A stretch of 64,000 nt of DNA from Ctenosaura bakeri (lineage: Eukaryota; Chordata; Lepidosauria; Squamata; Iguanidae). A program made the position numbers and the translations under genes. Positions within the stretch are counted from its first letter, which is position 1. The number at the start of each line of letters is the position of its first letter. Below the pieces are notes generated by a model that saw only the letters and a program-made list of their open reading frames with translations, was not told the origin of the DNA and ran no database searches. The DNA lies in the NCBI GenBank assembly GCA_948474755.1, contig CAOLHI010000418.1:186001-250000 (forward strand), given 5' to 3'. Positions 13,301 to 28,400 of this stretch are shown here, piece after piece.

Positions 13301-16300
13301 CGTGCAAAGTGTGGAAGCCTAGTTTGAATTATGTTATTTTATTCCTCCACCCCCACCCCCCACCCCAGATGAACATGACACCTTTCAGAGCAATATTCTA
13401 CTCCTAACATGGCTGACATACATAATTATAAACAGATAATGACATCTGTTCCAATTACAAAACTAAAAGAAACCACAGGTTAAAAACATTTTATATTCCA
13501 GAACATGAAACCAAAAAAAAAAAAAAACTGCTGAATCGGCTACTTAATTATGTCTGTGTAATTAAGTAGTGTTTCCTGCCCTTACCACCACCTGCAGTCT
13601 CCCTTAAGAGGCAACCATTAGATTGGATGAAGAAGGTCCATTCATTTTCAGAGTGTGGGCAGGGCAAGGAAGGACATTTCCACTCCTCTCCCACTAGTGA
13701 ATCAGCCTGGGACAAGAACATGTGAGCAGAGTTCCACTTCTGATTGTCACAGATTCACTCGCTGTTGGGAGAGGGATGGAAACATTGTCCTCTTTGGACC
13801 TCCTATTCAGGAGGATGGACCTCCAATTCAGCTGGAGCTGGGTATGTTTAGTCTGCAGAAGAGAAGGTTGAGAGGGTATTTGATAGCCATGTTTAAATAT
13901 TTGAAGGGATGTCATGCAGAGGAGGGAGCAGGCTTGTTCTCTACCGCTCCAGAGACTAGGACAAGGAGCAATGGATTCAAGCTGCAGGAAAGGAGATTCC
14001 ACTTGAACCTCAGGAAGAACTTCCTGACGGTCAGAGCTGTCCGACAGTGGAATCTGCTGCATCAGAATGTGGTGGAGTCTCCTTCTTTGGAGGTTTTTAA
14101 GCAGAGGCTGGATGGCCATCTGTTGGGTGTCCTGCATAGCAGGGGATTGGACTGGATGGCCCCTGGAATCTCTTCCAACTCTATGATATGCCCAATCCAG
14201 TGGCTGTCTCTTCAGGTAGACACGAGTGGCATTTACCTAGATTTCCAGTAAAACTATGTAGTCTTACTGAATATAATAGACCAGTTGTTCTGTTACAGCC
14301 CCATGAAGCCCGCCTCCCAAGACTGATATGGTTTAATCAGCAAAATATTATTTAATTGGCACATATATTAATTGGCATTGATATAAAATGGAACCCAAGG
14401 TGACTGGAAGATCAAGCTGGGCAGAGGGAAATCACTGACTGAAAACATGTGATTGCAAGACAGGTCAACCAACATCCTCTCTAGCTGTAACCAAAGTCAC
14501 TGTCAGGCAGATTACCAAGCAACTCTGGAGATAATAGGCTTAAGATGAAGCTGGAAGATATCTGAGTATACAATGGGCAAAGGGAACTTCCCACCAAAAC
14601 AGTGATTGTTTCAACCCTGCTCCCTCACACCTAGATGTTTCCCTGCATTGTCCCCCAAACCCCTCCACAATATAGAGCTATTATGACAGCCATTACCTCT
14701 TTGTCACCTAAACACGCAAGACCATTAACTTTGTCTGGACCCCCTTGTCTGTGTTGCAACTCCCATTGTCCACTTGGGCCCTCCATTTTGAGCAGTCAGA
14801 TGCAGTACTTCTCTTGCTGGTTGCCACGCTGTCACTCTGATTCTTGAACAAACACTGTCCTTAGGCATCCACCTAAGCCAGATCGCTGCTTTCTCTGCTG
14901 CTCTCCAGAGTGGTAATTATCACCTAAACCAGTGGTTCTCAACCTGGGGGTCAGGACCCCTTTGGGGGTAGAACGACCATTTCACAGGGGTCGCCGCTCC
15001 TCAATCCTTCCCCCCTTTTAAAAGAAGGTGGCCTCACAGTCAATGGGAGCAGTGCTTCTGAGACCCCTGCACTGGGAGGAGGGGAGAGGAGGCATGCTGG
15101 GCATTTCCCCGTCTTTCCCTGGCTGGTGGGAAAGCACTGGAGGAGCCAAAAAGCATCTGCTTACGCCGCTGCCATCTTTCCTCTCTCCCTGTCCTTTCCT
15201 CCCTGAGCCTCGTGTAAAATGTGGGCTGTTTGGCCTTGCCTTTGGGAGTGACTGGTTTTTTGAACTGTGGAAACCCAACATTCAGAACTAGAACTACTGC
15301 CTTAATTCTGGCATTGATGGACGCTTTCTGTGCTTAAAAAAGGGGGGAGGGATACCAGTTTTTAGGCATTTGAAGTCTATCCAGAGCAGTGATTTAGGGT
15401 AGTGTTTCCAATCTATTTGGAATAATAAATAAATAAATAAATAATAACAAAAATGATTTTATGGTTGGGGGTCACCACAACATGAGGAACTGTATTAAGG
15501 GGTCGTGGCATTAGGAAGGTTGAGAACCACTGACCTAAACCCTAAGATCCATCTATTCACAACTTTCCTCTCTTTATCCTTCAGTTAGCTCTTGGGTGAG
15601 AATGTGAGTATTTGGATCTTTGCATGTGTGTGTTAATCTTTCAATAAAACACATTTTAGCTTATTTTGGAATCTCTGGCTGGTTCTTTCCTGCAAGACCC
15701 CCTAAACATTGGTGGAAAGATCTTGTTAAATTATCTCCCTCTTTCAGGCTACCTAATTTTGAGCTAATTAATTCCCCATAGTCACATGGAGGTACTAACA
15801 TCGCAGATGGACCCCTGAGTCACCCGCATTTTGGGGTAATAGTTCTTCTTGTTCTTATGAGCTTTCAAGGTGTTTCTGACTTGTGACAACCTTAAGGAAA
15901 ACCTTTCACAGAGTTTTCTAAGGCTGAGAGTGTGTGATGTGCCCAAGGTCACCCAGTGGGTTATGAATCCATAATTCTACGTTATAAATCTGTAAATGCA
16001 ATAGTGAAAGCTGCTGCAGCTGCATCCTGCACTGAGCAAACATTAAATGTTAAACCAGATGATTCCCCAAGATTTCTCCAAACTTTGTAATTTGATAATT
16101 TAAGCAACAGCTTAAATAAACTGATAATCAAACCAGTAGCTTGAGCAAAAGCATTTGAAATCAAAGCAGGGAATATTAGGGACAGCAGACAGAGACTAGG
16201 TGGAATTCACAAATAACTCTGAGGAACACAGGCAGCCTATGGATAAATGATGTGGAATGTAAACAAATCAAATTCTAAATTGTGTTTCAAGGCTCAGCAA

Positions 16301-19300
16301 TTGTTAAAATGGCTGCTAGTCATGAAGGATATATGAGTATCAGACACTGGATGGCAAAGAGGCTATTGCATATTCAACTCACTGGGAGAGAGGGAAGTAG
16401 CAACAGGCAAGTTTTTGCATACCCGCACCATCTCACTCTTCCATTATTGCAACCAAGAATATATGGGTGATGACATCTCCCAAGTACTTGTGGCTTCTGC
16501 TGGAGAAACATTTATTTATTTATTTATTATATTTAATTTATATCCTGCCATTTTCCCAAAGAAAATAAATATAATCTAGTAGATTTCAAGTATCCAGTAA
16601 TTTTATATTCTCTGTCATTGTAGCCTCACCCATTGAGCAGTCAAATGTGCACTCGGACTTGGTGCATGCTCTTCCCCAGTTGATACAATTCTGCCAGGTA
16701 TGAGAGCCATACAGAGATGTTCAGGATGCTCAATTCTGTGGGGCTCAGCTCTCCCCCTGAGAAGGAACCATACTTGCACATCCACTCCTTCCCAAACAGA
16801 GTGAGATACCAGAGCTAAGTTCTCCCTTTGTCACACACAGCAGCTAGTGGCATAAGCAATTATGAACATTGTCCCAGCCCTACAAGAGTCTCCCTCTGGA
16901 AGTCTGTCTGTCTTGAATTAGCTGGAGAAAGGAAGGCAGAGGAAAGTCAACAAGCCTCACTCCATCTGAACTAGCCAAATTAACTTTCTGCCAGGTATCA
17001 TACACCAGAATCTCCTTACCTGAAATGAGAGGTAAAATGTGTTCCACTGTCGTCTCCACAGAAGTGTTATCAAAGATAAGGCAAGAATAGACAGGATCAG
17101 GAAAAAGAACATCACTGTCTAGAAGATCAGATGTTACAAATTATTAATGAACTCTGCTTTTGTGGTCTCCATGAAAAGGTAAGCTCGCTACAGAACTTAT
17201 GACACAGCAACCGTTATAGACAGCTAATTCCATCTACCTTAGCCTTCCCAACAACGTGGTATGTCAGCAGAGGAAGAGTGAGCTGCCTAAGTATCTTCAC
17301 TCAGTTCCAGCATAGGACAGACCTGTACACAAGACATTTGAAATACCCACCCCATAAAGTATCTAGTAGGTCTCCCCTATTTTTTATTTTTTTTATATTA
17401 TTTATTTGTATCCCGCCACTCCATATGGATGGAGATGGTGAACAACTTACAAATAGCATGTATTTCGATATATTTCTTGCATCTATTTCTCTATCAGCGT
17501 GGGCCACCAAACCGAAGGGGAAAGAAATCAAATGATTCACCCCACTAGCAACATCATTTGGGATTACATCACAATAAGGGAATCCAGGTACATCCTACTG
17601 CTTCATATCTAGATGGTTCAAGATAGTTTGCATGTGTTAAAAGTCTGGGGAACCCAAAGTTGCTGGACTGGAAAGTGTTGTGGGTGGAGGGGCTGCCCCT
17701 TTAGTAGTGTCAGGTTAGATATGCCATATCTGACAAGCTAAGCAGGGAAGAATTATTAGACAACTTAATGCCCACAGGGCTGGTCCAAGAGACGTTGCTT
17801 CCAGATGGACTTGCTGTTGGCTCTTCCTTCAGCACTGGTGATTGGACAGCATCAACCACCATACCTGAAGACAGCAAGCTATCTTAGGAGGTGGCACACA
17901 GCCATCCCCTCCATCTCCTTGCATCTGCTTCTGATCTTGGGTGGCAGCCTCATTTTGCCTAATGGTAGAGCAAGCCTATTTCCTACCCATTTCTTAAAAG
18001 CACAAGGAAGGGCTCCCTGCTTTGGTCCCTGTTTCTTTTCCGTTCTTCTTGCTTTTTATCTCATTCTTTGATGGTTTTCCCAACCTTCCTGTCCTTTTCC
18101 CCTTCTTTCTCTGTTATTTCCCCCTCACTCTTTTCTTGCCTCTTTCTCCAAGAATTCTCCTCCACTGTTCCCTTCTTACTCTTCATTTCCACTCAACTGC
18201 AAAATGTTGCAGGTGGTATATGTGCCTGCCACTTATGCTTTGGAGAAAATGAAAACTTAACTGAATTTTCTTTTAAGGAAGGAGTAGGTTAAATGATCTT
18301 ACCTTGTGGCTCCAGTGCAGATACAGCTTTTGATTCTCCAACAGGAGACACACTGCTATGATCTATGAAAACATTAACAGATTTAGTTATGACTCAAGTT
18401 AAGGACCTGAAACCAAAGATTTGCCTGTCTAGTAAATAAACCCAGTCTTTTTCTTCCAGTATCTTTTCATTATAACTCTCCAGCAGTTACTGTTATTGAA
18501 CATGAGTTCAACCAATAGAGTAAGGGAGGTTACTTCTATAATACATGTTTATTCCTTGGTTATGAGCTTGGATGCAGTAGAATGTGGATCCTAGACTGTT
18601 GTATCAATGGCTTCCCAAAGAAGGAAGGTTTGGGAGAAACAATAAACACCCTTGATCCTAATAGCTTGCTTTAACTAACTTTAAATTGTAAGACTTAGCA
18701 ACCTTTGGATACCAACATTTGCTTGCTTGAAAGCTTGCTGGCTTCCTGTTGCTTTTTCATAACCACTTTCTTCCTGCATCACTCGAACTGACAGCCATTT
18801 TATTCTCTCTTCTCCATTAGACCAAGTAATTGGCTCTGCACAAGTATGGTAAGTAAAGCTACTTTTATATGCTTCTACAAAGATGACTGGCTTATTTCTT
18901 TCTCTGTTAGGCCCTTGAGCTGGGGTTGGGGTGGGACTGAGGCAGTTTCTGCCTTGCCAATTTGATTACTCTGCTAGGGAGGTGTGCTACTATCTCTCAG
19001 GTTTGCCAACATAAATGGGCAGAATCCTGTTGGTGCACTACACTGGCATAACTATGCTGGTGCAGGTAGTAGCAGCAGGACAAAAAAGGCTGCAGGTGCC
19101 ATGGCTACTGTTACCCTATGGACAGACCTCCATCCCGGGAAGTATAATTTTGATATTAAAATACATCTGAGCCAGAGGCGGCTGGGTTGGTATGTAGACA
19201 GTCAGGCTAGAGATCGGACAAAAGATCAAAGACTCGTAACTTCCCCCTGTCACGTCTCCATAGGAAACCTCGGAAAGGCATGTAGGCACAGGTAATGGGC

Positions 19301-20849
19301 CATCTGCACAACACTACTTTGGGGGAGATTGCCTGATTCCCCCACCCCTGGAATTCTTGGCACAAACCAAGGCATATCAAAGCAAGGTCCAGTTACCTGG
19401 TGCAGCCATCAGGCAGATATCATGCAGCCATCAGGCAGCTATCACACTTCCATCATTCTTATGTTTCAGCCATTACTCTTTCCAGGAAGAGGGTCTGCGC
19501 CCAAGGCATGTTTGGCCCTATAACTAGACCCCCTTTTCAACTCCATTTTGGAGTTCTCCCAGACTTGACTGGCAAGCTGTCACTCTGTCAATTGAGGCTC
19601 CCCTCAGCCCCTCCTTTATGCTGAGTTTTGTTCGCCGCTTGTCTTTTTCCCAACCTAAAGACATCAGGACTGGTACAGTATTACCCTCTTCTCTCATTTC
19701 CTCCACCTTTCCCTTATCAATCTTCACCTCTTTGCGTTTCAAAAGTCCTTTTATGCTTGTGTGAATGAATGCAACAGTGTGCTGCTGTGGATCTTGACTT
19801 CTTTTCCAATAAAATACTGAAAGTTAAACAGTTAGCCGAATTCTCTGTGATCTGACTCTGTAAAGCTGGACTCAAGATCCCTTGAATTACCCTGCCCTCT
19901 TTGCATGGCTACCGCAGTGCTTAGCTAATTTTCCCCACACGTGATAATTTTGAAAAGTGTCGGGAATCCCCTTAAGGGACCCCCAGTAAGCAGGGTAACA
20001 CTATGAAGGAAGTGAGGCCATAAAGAAATAGGCTGCTCAGAGCCAGGAGATTTTGGTCCCTTTCACATTACACAGTTATAGTATTATGACTCTACTTTGC
20101 CAGCCATGGCTGCATCCTATGCAATCCTGACTGAGTATTCTCAGTAACTCTCCCTAAACTGCAAATCACAATTCATTAGGATACTGCTATGGCAATTAAA
20201 GTGGAATGATAGTGCCACAGCTGCACACTGTGAAAGGGCCCATTGTCTACCTTCTGTCACTACCAAAGTGAAGTGCAATAGGATTCTGAGCAATATACAT
20301 AAGTAAAAGAAATAAACAGACATATATTCTTCCCCACCACATCCTTTTATCAAATTTTATGTTGTAACCTGCCAAGAATAGGGATGTCTCACTTAATACT
20401 TTATACATTGTGGCAATAGCGGGTTATCAGAACCAAAACAGCGATACAGCATCATTGTCTGGCTAATGGGGCAAACTACATGGCTTTAATTCTAGGTCCT
20501 AGGAATAGGCACCTTGCTATTATGAAAATTTCATTAAAAAAGATTAATTATAGGGTAGCCACATGTCCCACTATTCAGAGGAGAGAACCGTCTTTGTATG
20601 GCAGTGAGAAGTCCATGTAAAGGCATACCCTGCTTGAAGAGTGATCTCTTTTAAAGTTAAATGTCCTCAGAAGGGACATAGTGGCCTTGAAGTCGCTAAT
20701 CCACATTAGCACCCGGACAGCAGTCAGAGAAGGCGGTCCCAGCCACACAGGTTACTTTGGTCACAGTCTCCTCCTCTCTGCTGAGTTAAATTGAATTTCT
20801 TTTCAAATTGCAGCAAGTATTTTTAAATTATTTATAAATATGTGTGTGT

Positions 20850-20889
<40 letters not shown>

Positions 20890-23800
20890 GTAGCGTAAGT
20901 GGTCTGAGTGAAAAACTAGGACTCTAAGAGACCTGGTTTCAAATTCGCACTCAGCCACAGAAATTGAGGAAGTCACACACTCTCAGCCTCAAAGTAAGGC
21001 AATGGCAAGCTTCCTCTGAACAAATTTTGCTAAGAAAACTCCATGACAGGTTTTGCCTTAGGGTTGCCTTAAGTCAGGAAGGACCTGAAGGGATGCAATA
21101 ATCACAATATATACATCTACACATATAAATGGTTATGTTGATATTATGCTCACATGCACACCAATTTATCCCTTTTGCAAGGGAGGGGAGTTTTCTCTCT
21201 TTTTAAATTGTTGCATAAATGATCACCTTAAATTGACTATCAGTGAATTAGCACTATTGAGAACCTCTACTTCGGACACTGCTGTTAATGGATCCGTTAT
21301 TCAGAGAAGGAAAAGAACTTGTAGTTCTGAGAAGAGGAGGGAGAGAATCAGATTACTACAGAGAAGCTATTTTGAGCAGCTTTGGAAGCAGCTTTAGAAG
21401 ATAAGTTTATTTGTTGTTTGCTGTTGTGTGCCTTCAAATCAGAAGACTTATGGCAACCCTATAGTGAACCTATTATGAACCTATCATGGAGTTTTCCTGG
21501 CAGGATTTGTTCAGAGAGGGTGTGCCATTGCCTTCCTCTAAATCTGAAACTGTGTGACTTCCCCAAGGCCACCCAGGGTTTCAGTGACTGAACTGGGATT
21601 AGAAGCCTGGTCTCCCAGAGTCCTATCCCAAGGATGAAACCATTATACCTCACTGGTTCTCAGCTAATTTTATAGGTTTATGTTAAGCCTAAGTGATTGC
21701 TGGCTTACTAGGAGAAACTCTTAGGCAAACACATTGAATTCAATTACATTCCCTTCAAAGGTAGGGAGAAGATAAGACATTTTCGTCAATCAGAACCTGG
21801 CAAAATGGACTAAAAGATGCCCATCTTTTATTGACCTCGTCTCTAGCCATCCATTTCTGCCAAATAGGACATTTCTTCTGTATTCCATTTTTATTTCCCA
21901 GCCATGTCCTCTGGAAATTAATCTCCTTTTTACCATAGTAATCACAGAGTTTTGGCTACCCATATATACTTTTGTTGAAAGAGGCTAGGTAGAAATGAAG
22001 TCTATAATATTTGGATTGATGAAATTCAGGTCCCCCCCCCAAATATGCTATTTTCTGAATGAGCAGGAGCTCCTTGCCTGCCCACTCCTCTTTATTTTGA
22101 TGTGCTATTTGTAAACTGGATTTCATTTGTTTGCTTCAAAAGCATCACCTAGATGACATTATCTGACTAATTTTTTCCCAAGCTGAAAAGTCCTTTACAA
22201 CTGTGGCAATTACAAAGAACCCTGGTGGTGCAGTGGTTATATGCTGGTACTGCAGCCACAAGGTTGTGAGTTCAGTCCTGCCAGGCTCCAGGTTGACTCA
22301 GCCCTCCATCCTTCTGTAGGTCAGTAAAATGAGTACCCAGCTTGTTGGGGGCAATTAGCGAACACATTGTAAACCACTTAGAGAGCACTTAGCTGGTAAG
22401 TGGTATAGAAATACAAATGCTATTGCTTTCCTGTATGCTGATACAGGAGAGATCTCAATATCTTCATATTTCTCCCAGGTCTGACTAACAGCTGATCTTG
22501 TTTGGATGCTCATGCATATTTTTAATGAATGGATTAAGAAGAGTGATTTATTTTTTAAAATATATGAGAATATATAAACATGCAAACCCCACCTTCAACT
22601 GCACTGTAAAGAGGTATTGTCCAAAGGTTATACCATGTTTGTTGTGATTGGACAACCATTAGGAGATGGGACTTATAGGATGAGGAACAGAATCAACTTG
22701 CAGAGCCTTTAATATGCTGAGCATTTTAATATACCTTATACCAAGTCAAACTGTTGATTCATCTAACCCAATACTATCTGCTCTGATCACCAGTGGTCCT
22801 TAACTTCTAAGAGATACACCTCTCAGGAGAACTTTGGTTGGAAAGATGACATATATACTCACTTAAACAAACAGAGATTGAACTTTGGACTTTCCACACA
22901 CAGAGTATATATTCTGCCACTGAAATATGACCCATTCCATTAGAGGTATTGTTCACTACAAAAGTAACATGATGTCAGCTCGGCACCTTAACTGATATGT
23001 GATTGCCATCTTCATTTTCACCCTAGAAGGTTTTTCAACAAAAAGAGTCATACTTACCAGTAAGAACAAAAAGTACGAGAAGAAGAACAAAGTCAAAAAT
23101 AAGAGGAAAGTGGACCACTGAAACCAGAAGCCTAAATTCCCATATGCGTACCTAAAAATACAACACAAATCAATCACATATAGCAACAGAATTAATAGGT
23201 GAGTGGGATATAACAAATGACTTATCTTGGTTTCTTCCTTCCTCGTGTAAAAGTGTATAACCATACATCACCAACTTACAGCCACCCTACAGCATACACA
23301 ATGGTAAGCCACCAAAATGATAGACCAAGTTAGTTTGGGAACCTTACTGTGATAACTGAAGCCCATGCCAGAGCTGCTGATGACGAGCAGCAGCTGTTGG
23401 TCCCTGTGGTTCTGGCTGGAGATGAGTCCTGCAGCTCAAGAGCTCCCCCTGCTGCCATGGTCCAAGCAGGCTTGGACGGTCCTCTGCCTGCTCCTTTAGG
23501 GCAACAGGGATCCGATTCTGAAGATGGTTTGGAGGTTGTGCCAATCAGCCCACAAACAAGGCGGAAACTCAAGAGAGCTGAGCAAAGGGAGGCTTGCTTG
23601 ATTAAGTTCAGGAAGCAGTGACTGGCCACACCTGTGTCTTGGGCTATATAACTGCCTGCCTGGAAGCTTTCCTTTGCTTGTGGAAATCTTCTTTCAAGCC
23701 CTCTTCTTGCCTGTTCCTTGCTCCCAGCACCCAGTTCCTGCTACCTTGAATGGATCTCTTGAACCTTGGCTTTTGGAACTCTGATTATGGCTTTTGCTTG

Positions 23801-25445
23801 ACGCTCTGGTAAATGAACTCCCTTGTGTAAAGTGCTTGCTTGTCTCCTTCCGGCTGGACTTTGCTGGCTCTCACACTCCCTTCTCTGGGCTGGTTCACCA
23901 CCCAGGTCTCTGGCCTTGACAGTCACCACTACACACTGAAGAAAAGCAACCTAACTTTTTGGAGGCTGCTTTCCACAGAATGTTCCCTACACTAACTGTC
24001 AGGAACTGAATCCATGCACACAAATAACACAGTGCATAAACACTATTTATTTGGAGTGAGACACATCCTACAAGACTTCAGTGAGAAGACTAAAGTTCAA
24101 AAGCAATAGCTGATGCTTTAGAAGCCCTGCTTTCCCCCTTTCTTTTCCAAGAGACCTTGAAGCTGTGAGAGCCAGGCAGAGTTTATCCCTGCGTTCTTAG
24201 CTATTGTTTATCTAACAGTTTCTGGTTCCTAGGCTTCTTGGTTTCAAGCAAGCTGCTACTTATGCTGGATTATATGTCCCATTACTATAATATGGAGAGC
24301 ATCCTGACACTAACCCTCTTTATATGCTAGATTGTTACATGATGAAACAGTATTTTTGTGTGCATGAGACAGCATTCAGAAATGGTGACCTCCCTCCAAC
24401 AGTCCAAAGTGATTCAGGATTTTCAAATAATACTGATATTAGTTCTTACGATGAGCTGAGATGGCAAGTGCCAATTGGAAAGCCTAAAGCAAAAACAGAG
24501 GAACAAGATGGAAGTACCTGCCAGATTAAAGATATCATCACGGTGCAGCAGTACTATTTATAGGTCTCCTTTTTTCTTTCCAAAAATTAACCTTCCTTCT
24601 ACCAAACAGCCCAGTAAAGACTGTGCCTGATCAGATATACAAGACTCAAAAGTAAGAGTTGAAAAAAAAATCTGTGAGGGAATAATAGACTTTATTTAGT
24701 GAAAATGCCTGACTAGAACCTTGCATAAGAGCAGATGCTTTGTGGAAAGACAATACACTACAACATTTTGTTAACAGAATCAATTCCTATGCAAATTTCA
24801 AAAGTTTCCCTGATGACACCCCACTTTTCGCTTTGAAAGTGTCATGACCTACTATGCATACCCTCCAGATTTTCACAGATGAGAAACAGGATACATGAGG
24901 ATAAGCAACATCAGAATGTGGTGCAGGTGGCAAAAATTGTTAATGAGAAAGAACACACAGAGATTGCTGCAGCAGTTTGCTTCTGCCTGAGCCTTCTGGG
25001 AAAGGCAAGGTTCCACCTTTTTTCTCCCCCTCACTGAGTCAATTGAGTGCAAACTACGTTTATACTTTGAACTCTGTTTGCAGCAATGGAGGTAAGCTGA
25101 TACCAAAGAGGGAGAATGGAAGGAGGAGAGGGAAACTGGGAAATTCTAAAACCAGATAAAAAAGTGAGAGGACAGAGGGTTAATTGGGGCTGTCCCTGCC
25201 AAATCAGGACAGTTGGAGGGAATTACTTTAGGGCAAATAAATCATTAGATACAGGGAGGGCAACAGATCTTCAAATGGTGCAGATAACTTAATCCTCACA
25301 AATCAACAAGATCACTGGGTAATCTTTTGGGTATATTCTTAGGCACATATTTCATTTGTGTTCAGACTCCTTTGAAAGGCTGACTCCAAGACTGAGGGAC
25401 CATAACAAAATGCTGTTCTATGAAGGAAGGAAGGATGGATGGATG

Positions 25446-25478
<33 letters not shown>

Positions 25479-28400
25479 GGGACTGTTAGCTATGTAGCTA
25501 TTCTAGATAGGAATTACTCTCAATGATGGTTAGTAATTCTAAAAATGTATAGGAAGAGGAAAAAAGTTATGGTACCTATGCTTATTTGTTTTATTTGTAT
25601 TGTGTTTCTGTGGTGCCTACTAGCACACCCATTTGCTCTAAACTACACAGCCTGCGGGATGATATAAGCCATCCCAGGACAACAGGGACTATTCCAAAAT
25701 GATGGCCAGAGACGCTTGGTGAGTTGTGTCAAAATATTTCAAAGTAAACTTTATTTTAAAGATGTTTTAAAAGGATCTCCTGACAGATCTGGAGTGGACC
25801 CATTTAGAAAATCTGGGTCCCAAAATCTATGTGTCTGCTCAAGAATGTTTTATAGCAGGACTCAAGGATATAGCAATGCAATCCCAGATGACTGAGATTA
25901 AGTCCTGCCAATCTAATACATTTTTTGTTTCTTACATTCCGCTGAACTCACCCCTTCCTCATTATCTGGTTGATCTTCCAATTTTTAAAATGAAGTTAGC
26001 CTTTCTGCATGCTAGATTGAATGTTCTCTCACTGGCAATTCGGATGGGCAGGTACAATAATGTTCCTATGAAGGACAGAGTATGTGCTTGCAACTCTGTT
26101 TCAATAGAAGATTTAATTCATGTTCTACTTGAGTGCTCTATTTATAATGATCTTAGGAGCAAGTATATTTTTCCTTTATTGACGTCTTTTAAGGGAAATT
26201 CCTCCTTTGCGAAAGTTTGTTTTCTGCTATCTGATACTGTGAAATATGTGTCTTTCAGAACATCTAAATTTCTTGTTAGGGCCTTACAATTGCGTGCCAT
26301 AAAGAACAAGGAGGGGTATGGAAAGTGATTCATTTATTGTTGATTATGTATTACATGTAGATTGGCTGGATTATCCTTTTTCATTTTATCTTTTTTTTTT
26401 TTTTGTGTGCAATGGCTGACTGCTATAATGCAATAAACTTGAACTTTTATAGCAGGCCTGAGCTAAGCCATTTCTCACCCTTCACCAACAGATAAGGCAC
26501 TCCGGAAGGTGCCCAATGTACTGCTGCAATTCTGGATTGCAGAGAAAGACAGGTAATGATAGCGAAGATCATCTATGGGAATTTGGTGTTAATATTAATT
26601 ATATTATATTCCATGGGGAGGATTTCAGCTAGAATGTTAAAAACTGGGGGAGTTCTTTCCCCCACAATGAAATTTGGTGCAATTTAAAGACCATAAGTAG
26701 TTTTGTGCACCATTATGTGTTCCCCCCTCCCTTTACAGCCTCCTTTGCCATCCTCCTCTCTGTTGTGGACAGCAGCCATGGCAATGAATAGAAAGCAAGA
26801 CAAGCAGCAAAGGAAAGGAAGGAAAGAGTGGGGAGCAGGCAGAAAACGCCCACAGGATACTGTCTTGTGGTGCAGAGGCACGTTCAGAAAAGGCCTTCCT
26901 GTGCAGGAAAATGTGAGGGTTAAGTGGACATGCAACAAACAAGACAAACATGAGATGAGAAAAAGGGGAGTGAAGGAAGAGAAATGCAGGGAGAAAAGCA
27001 GAGGGAATCACACAAGACTAGAGATGTATGAAGGAGTGGAGACAGCACATGGATCAGGGAAAAGACAAAACAGAGGAGCTGAACAGAAAGACATACAGAG
27101 AAGCAAGACTCCAGGAGGGAGAGAGGAGAGGTGGGAAGATGGGGAAATGAGACATCTGAGAAGGAGACACATGGACAGTGCAAGAATAAGTGGAGATGAA
27201 GAGGAGTGTGAAAATAATTTTTTTTAAGCCTTTATTGCAGTCAACAATCCTGAGATGGGGCTATATCTCTAGGAACTGTAGGGCTACCAAGAATTCTATA
27301 CGAGGAAAAAAGGTTGTATGAGCTTCAATAGAAATTTTTACATATGATATGTTTTAAATTTTATAGTTTCCTAACTAATCTTAAACTTAACTTATTAAGC
27401 TGCTTTTAAAATGCTTTACATCTAATTAATTACATATTGTGTCTTATTTTATCATAAATATATTATATTTCTATGTTTTTATTCCCACGTAGAATGTATA
27501 TAACGTATATAGAAGTTATACATTGTATGTAACAAGTGTTTTGCCTTATGGTTTGTTGACCACAATAAAGGCTTAAAAAAAAAAGTGAAAATAATTCTGT
27601 TTCTTTAAAAGGTTTCTGAGAATTGTATTTGTGGATCATTGTTGATAGGGGCAAGGAATGGAGTGGTTCTGGCTTATAGATAAAACGTTTTGTATCTTGC
27701 ATGCTCCTGTATTCATTTCTAATCTCACCAATTCCTTTCACTGAGTGATTGGGTAAGAAATAGGCCTTTTCCAAAATTCACATATCTGTTTCCTCGTCTT
27801 CCAAGCTCCAAAGAGGGAGAGGGCAGGAGGGGATCATGGATGGAACTTTTTCACCCACAATTCAGCAAAGGTTTTATATGGTAATGTAATATAAAAGTAA
27901 ACACCAATTTAAAATCAATGTAATTAAAATAAACATCCCAATCCCCATTTCGACATAAAGGTGATCAGTGTGTTTCTTAGGTTTTTAGTGTAGTTGTAAT
28001 GTTGTGGCACTTTTGCACTAACTTTCCTGAACCTGGCAAGATGCTTTTTAGAAAGATTCATCCCCTTTTCCTGCTTCTCAGTGAAGAATCTGTGACACAG
28101 TCTAGAGTTTACCAGCAGAGAAAACAAAAATCACGGCCTTAGATCACCGAATTTCAGCCACTCCGCCCTAGTGACACGACACGGTGAGCACATAGAGAAA
28201 TATTATTGCAGCTACCTCTGTTCATGGCAATGATGCTTTTCCCTACAAACACTCTTCTCACAGGCTACATAACCCGGATACTTACCCGTCAAAGTTATGA
28301 TAGTCATTCTTTGCTTCCCCACATGTACAGAATGATGAACCAGAGGGTGAATGTTAGAAGCAACATTGTGAAAAATAAACACTCCTCCTATACGGAAAAA

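Noticed and set aside
13655..14251. 198-codon open frame
   Set aside because: Only the part from about 13833 is coding-derived, and that part is a CR1 fragment; the first third is unrelated flanking sequence in chance frame.
24324..24563. 79-codon open frame just after a solo LTR
   Set aside because: No recognised domain, no splice sites in a sensible position and no second copy to test conservation.
26703..27227. 174-codon open frame on the plus strand and overlapping minus frames
   Set aside because: It lies in a purine-rich low-complexity tract, starts and ends without splice or family support, and has strongly biased composition.
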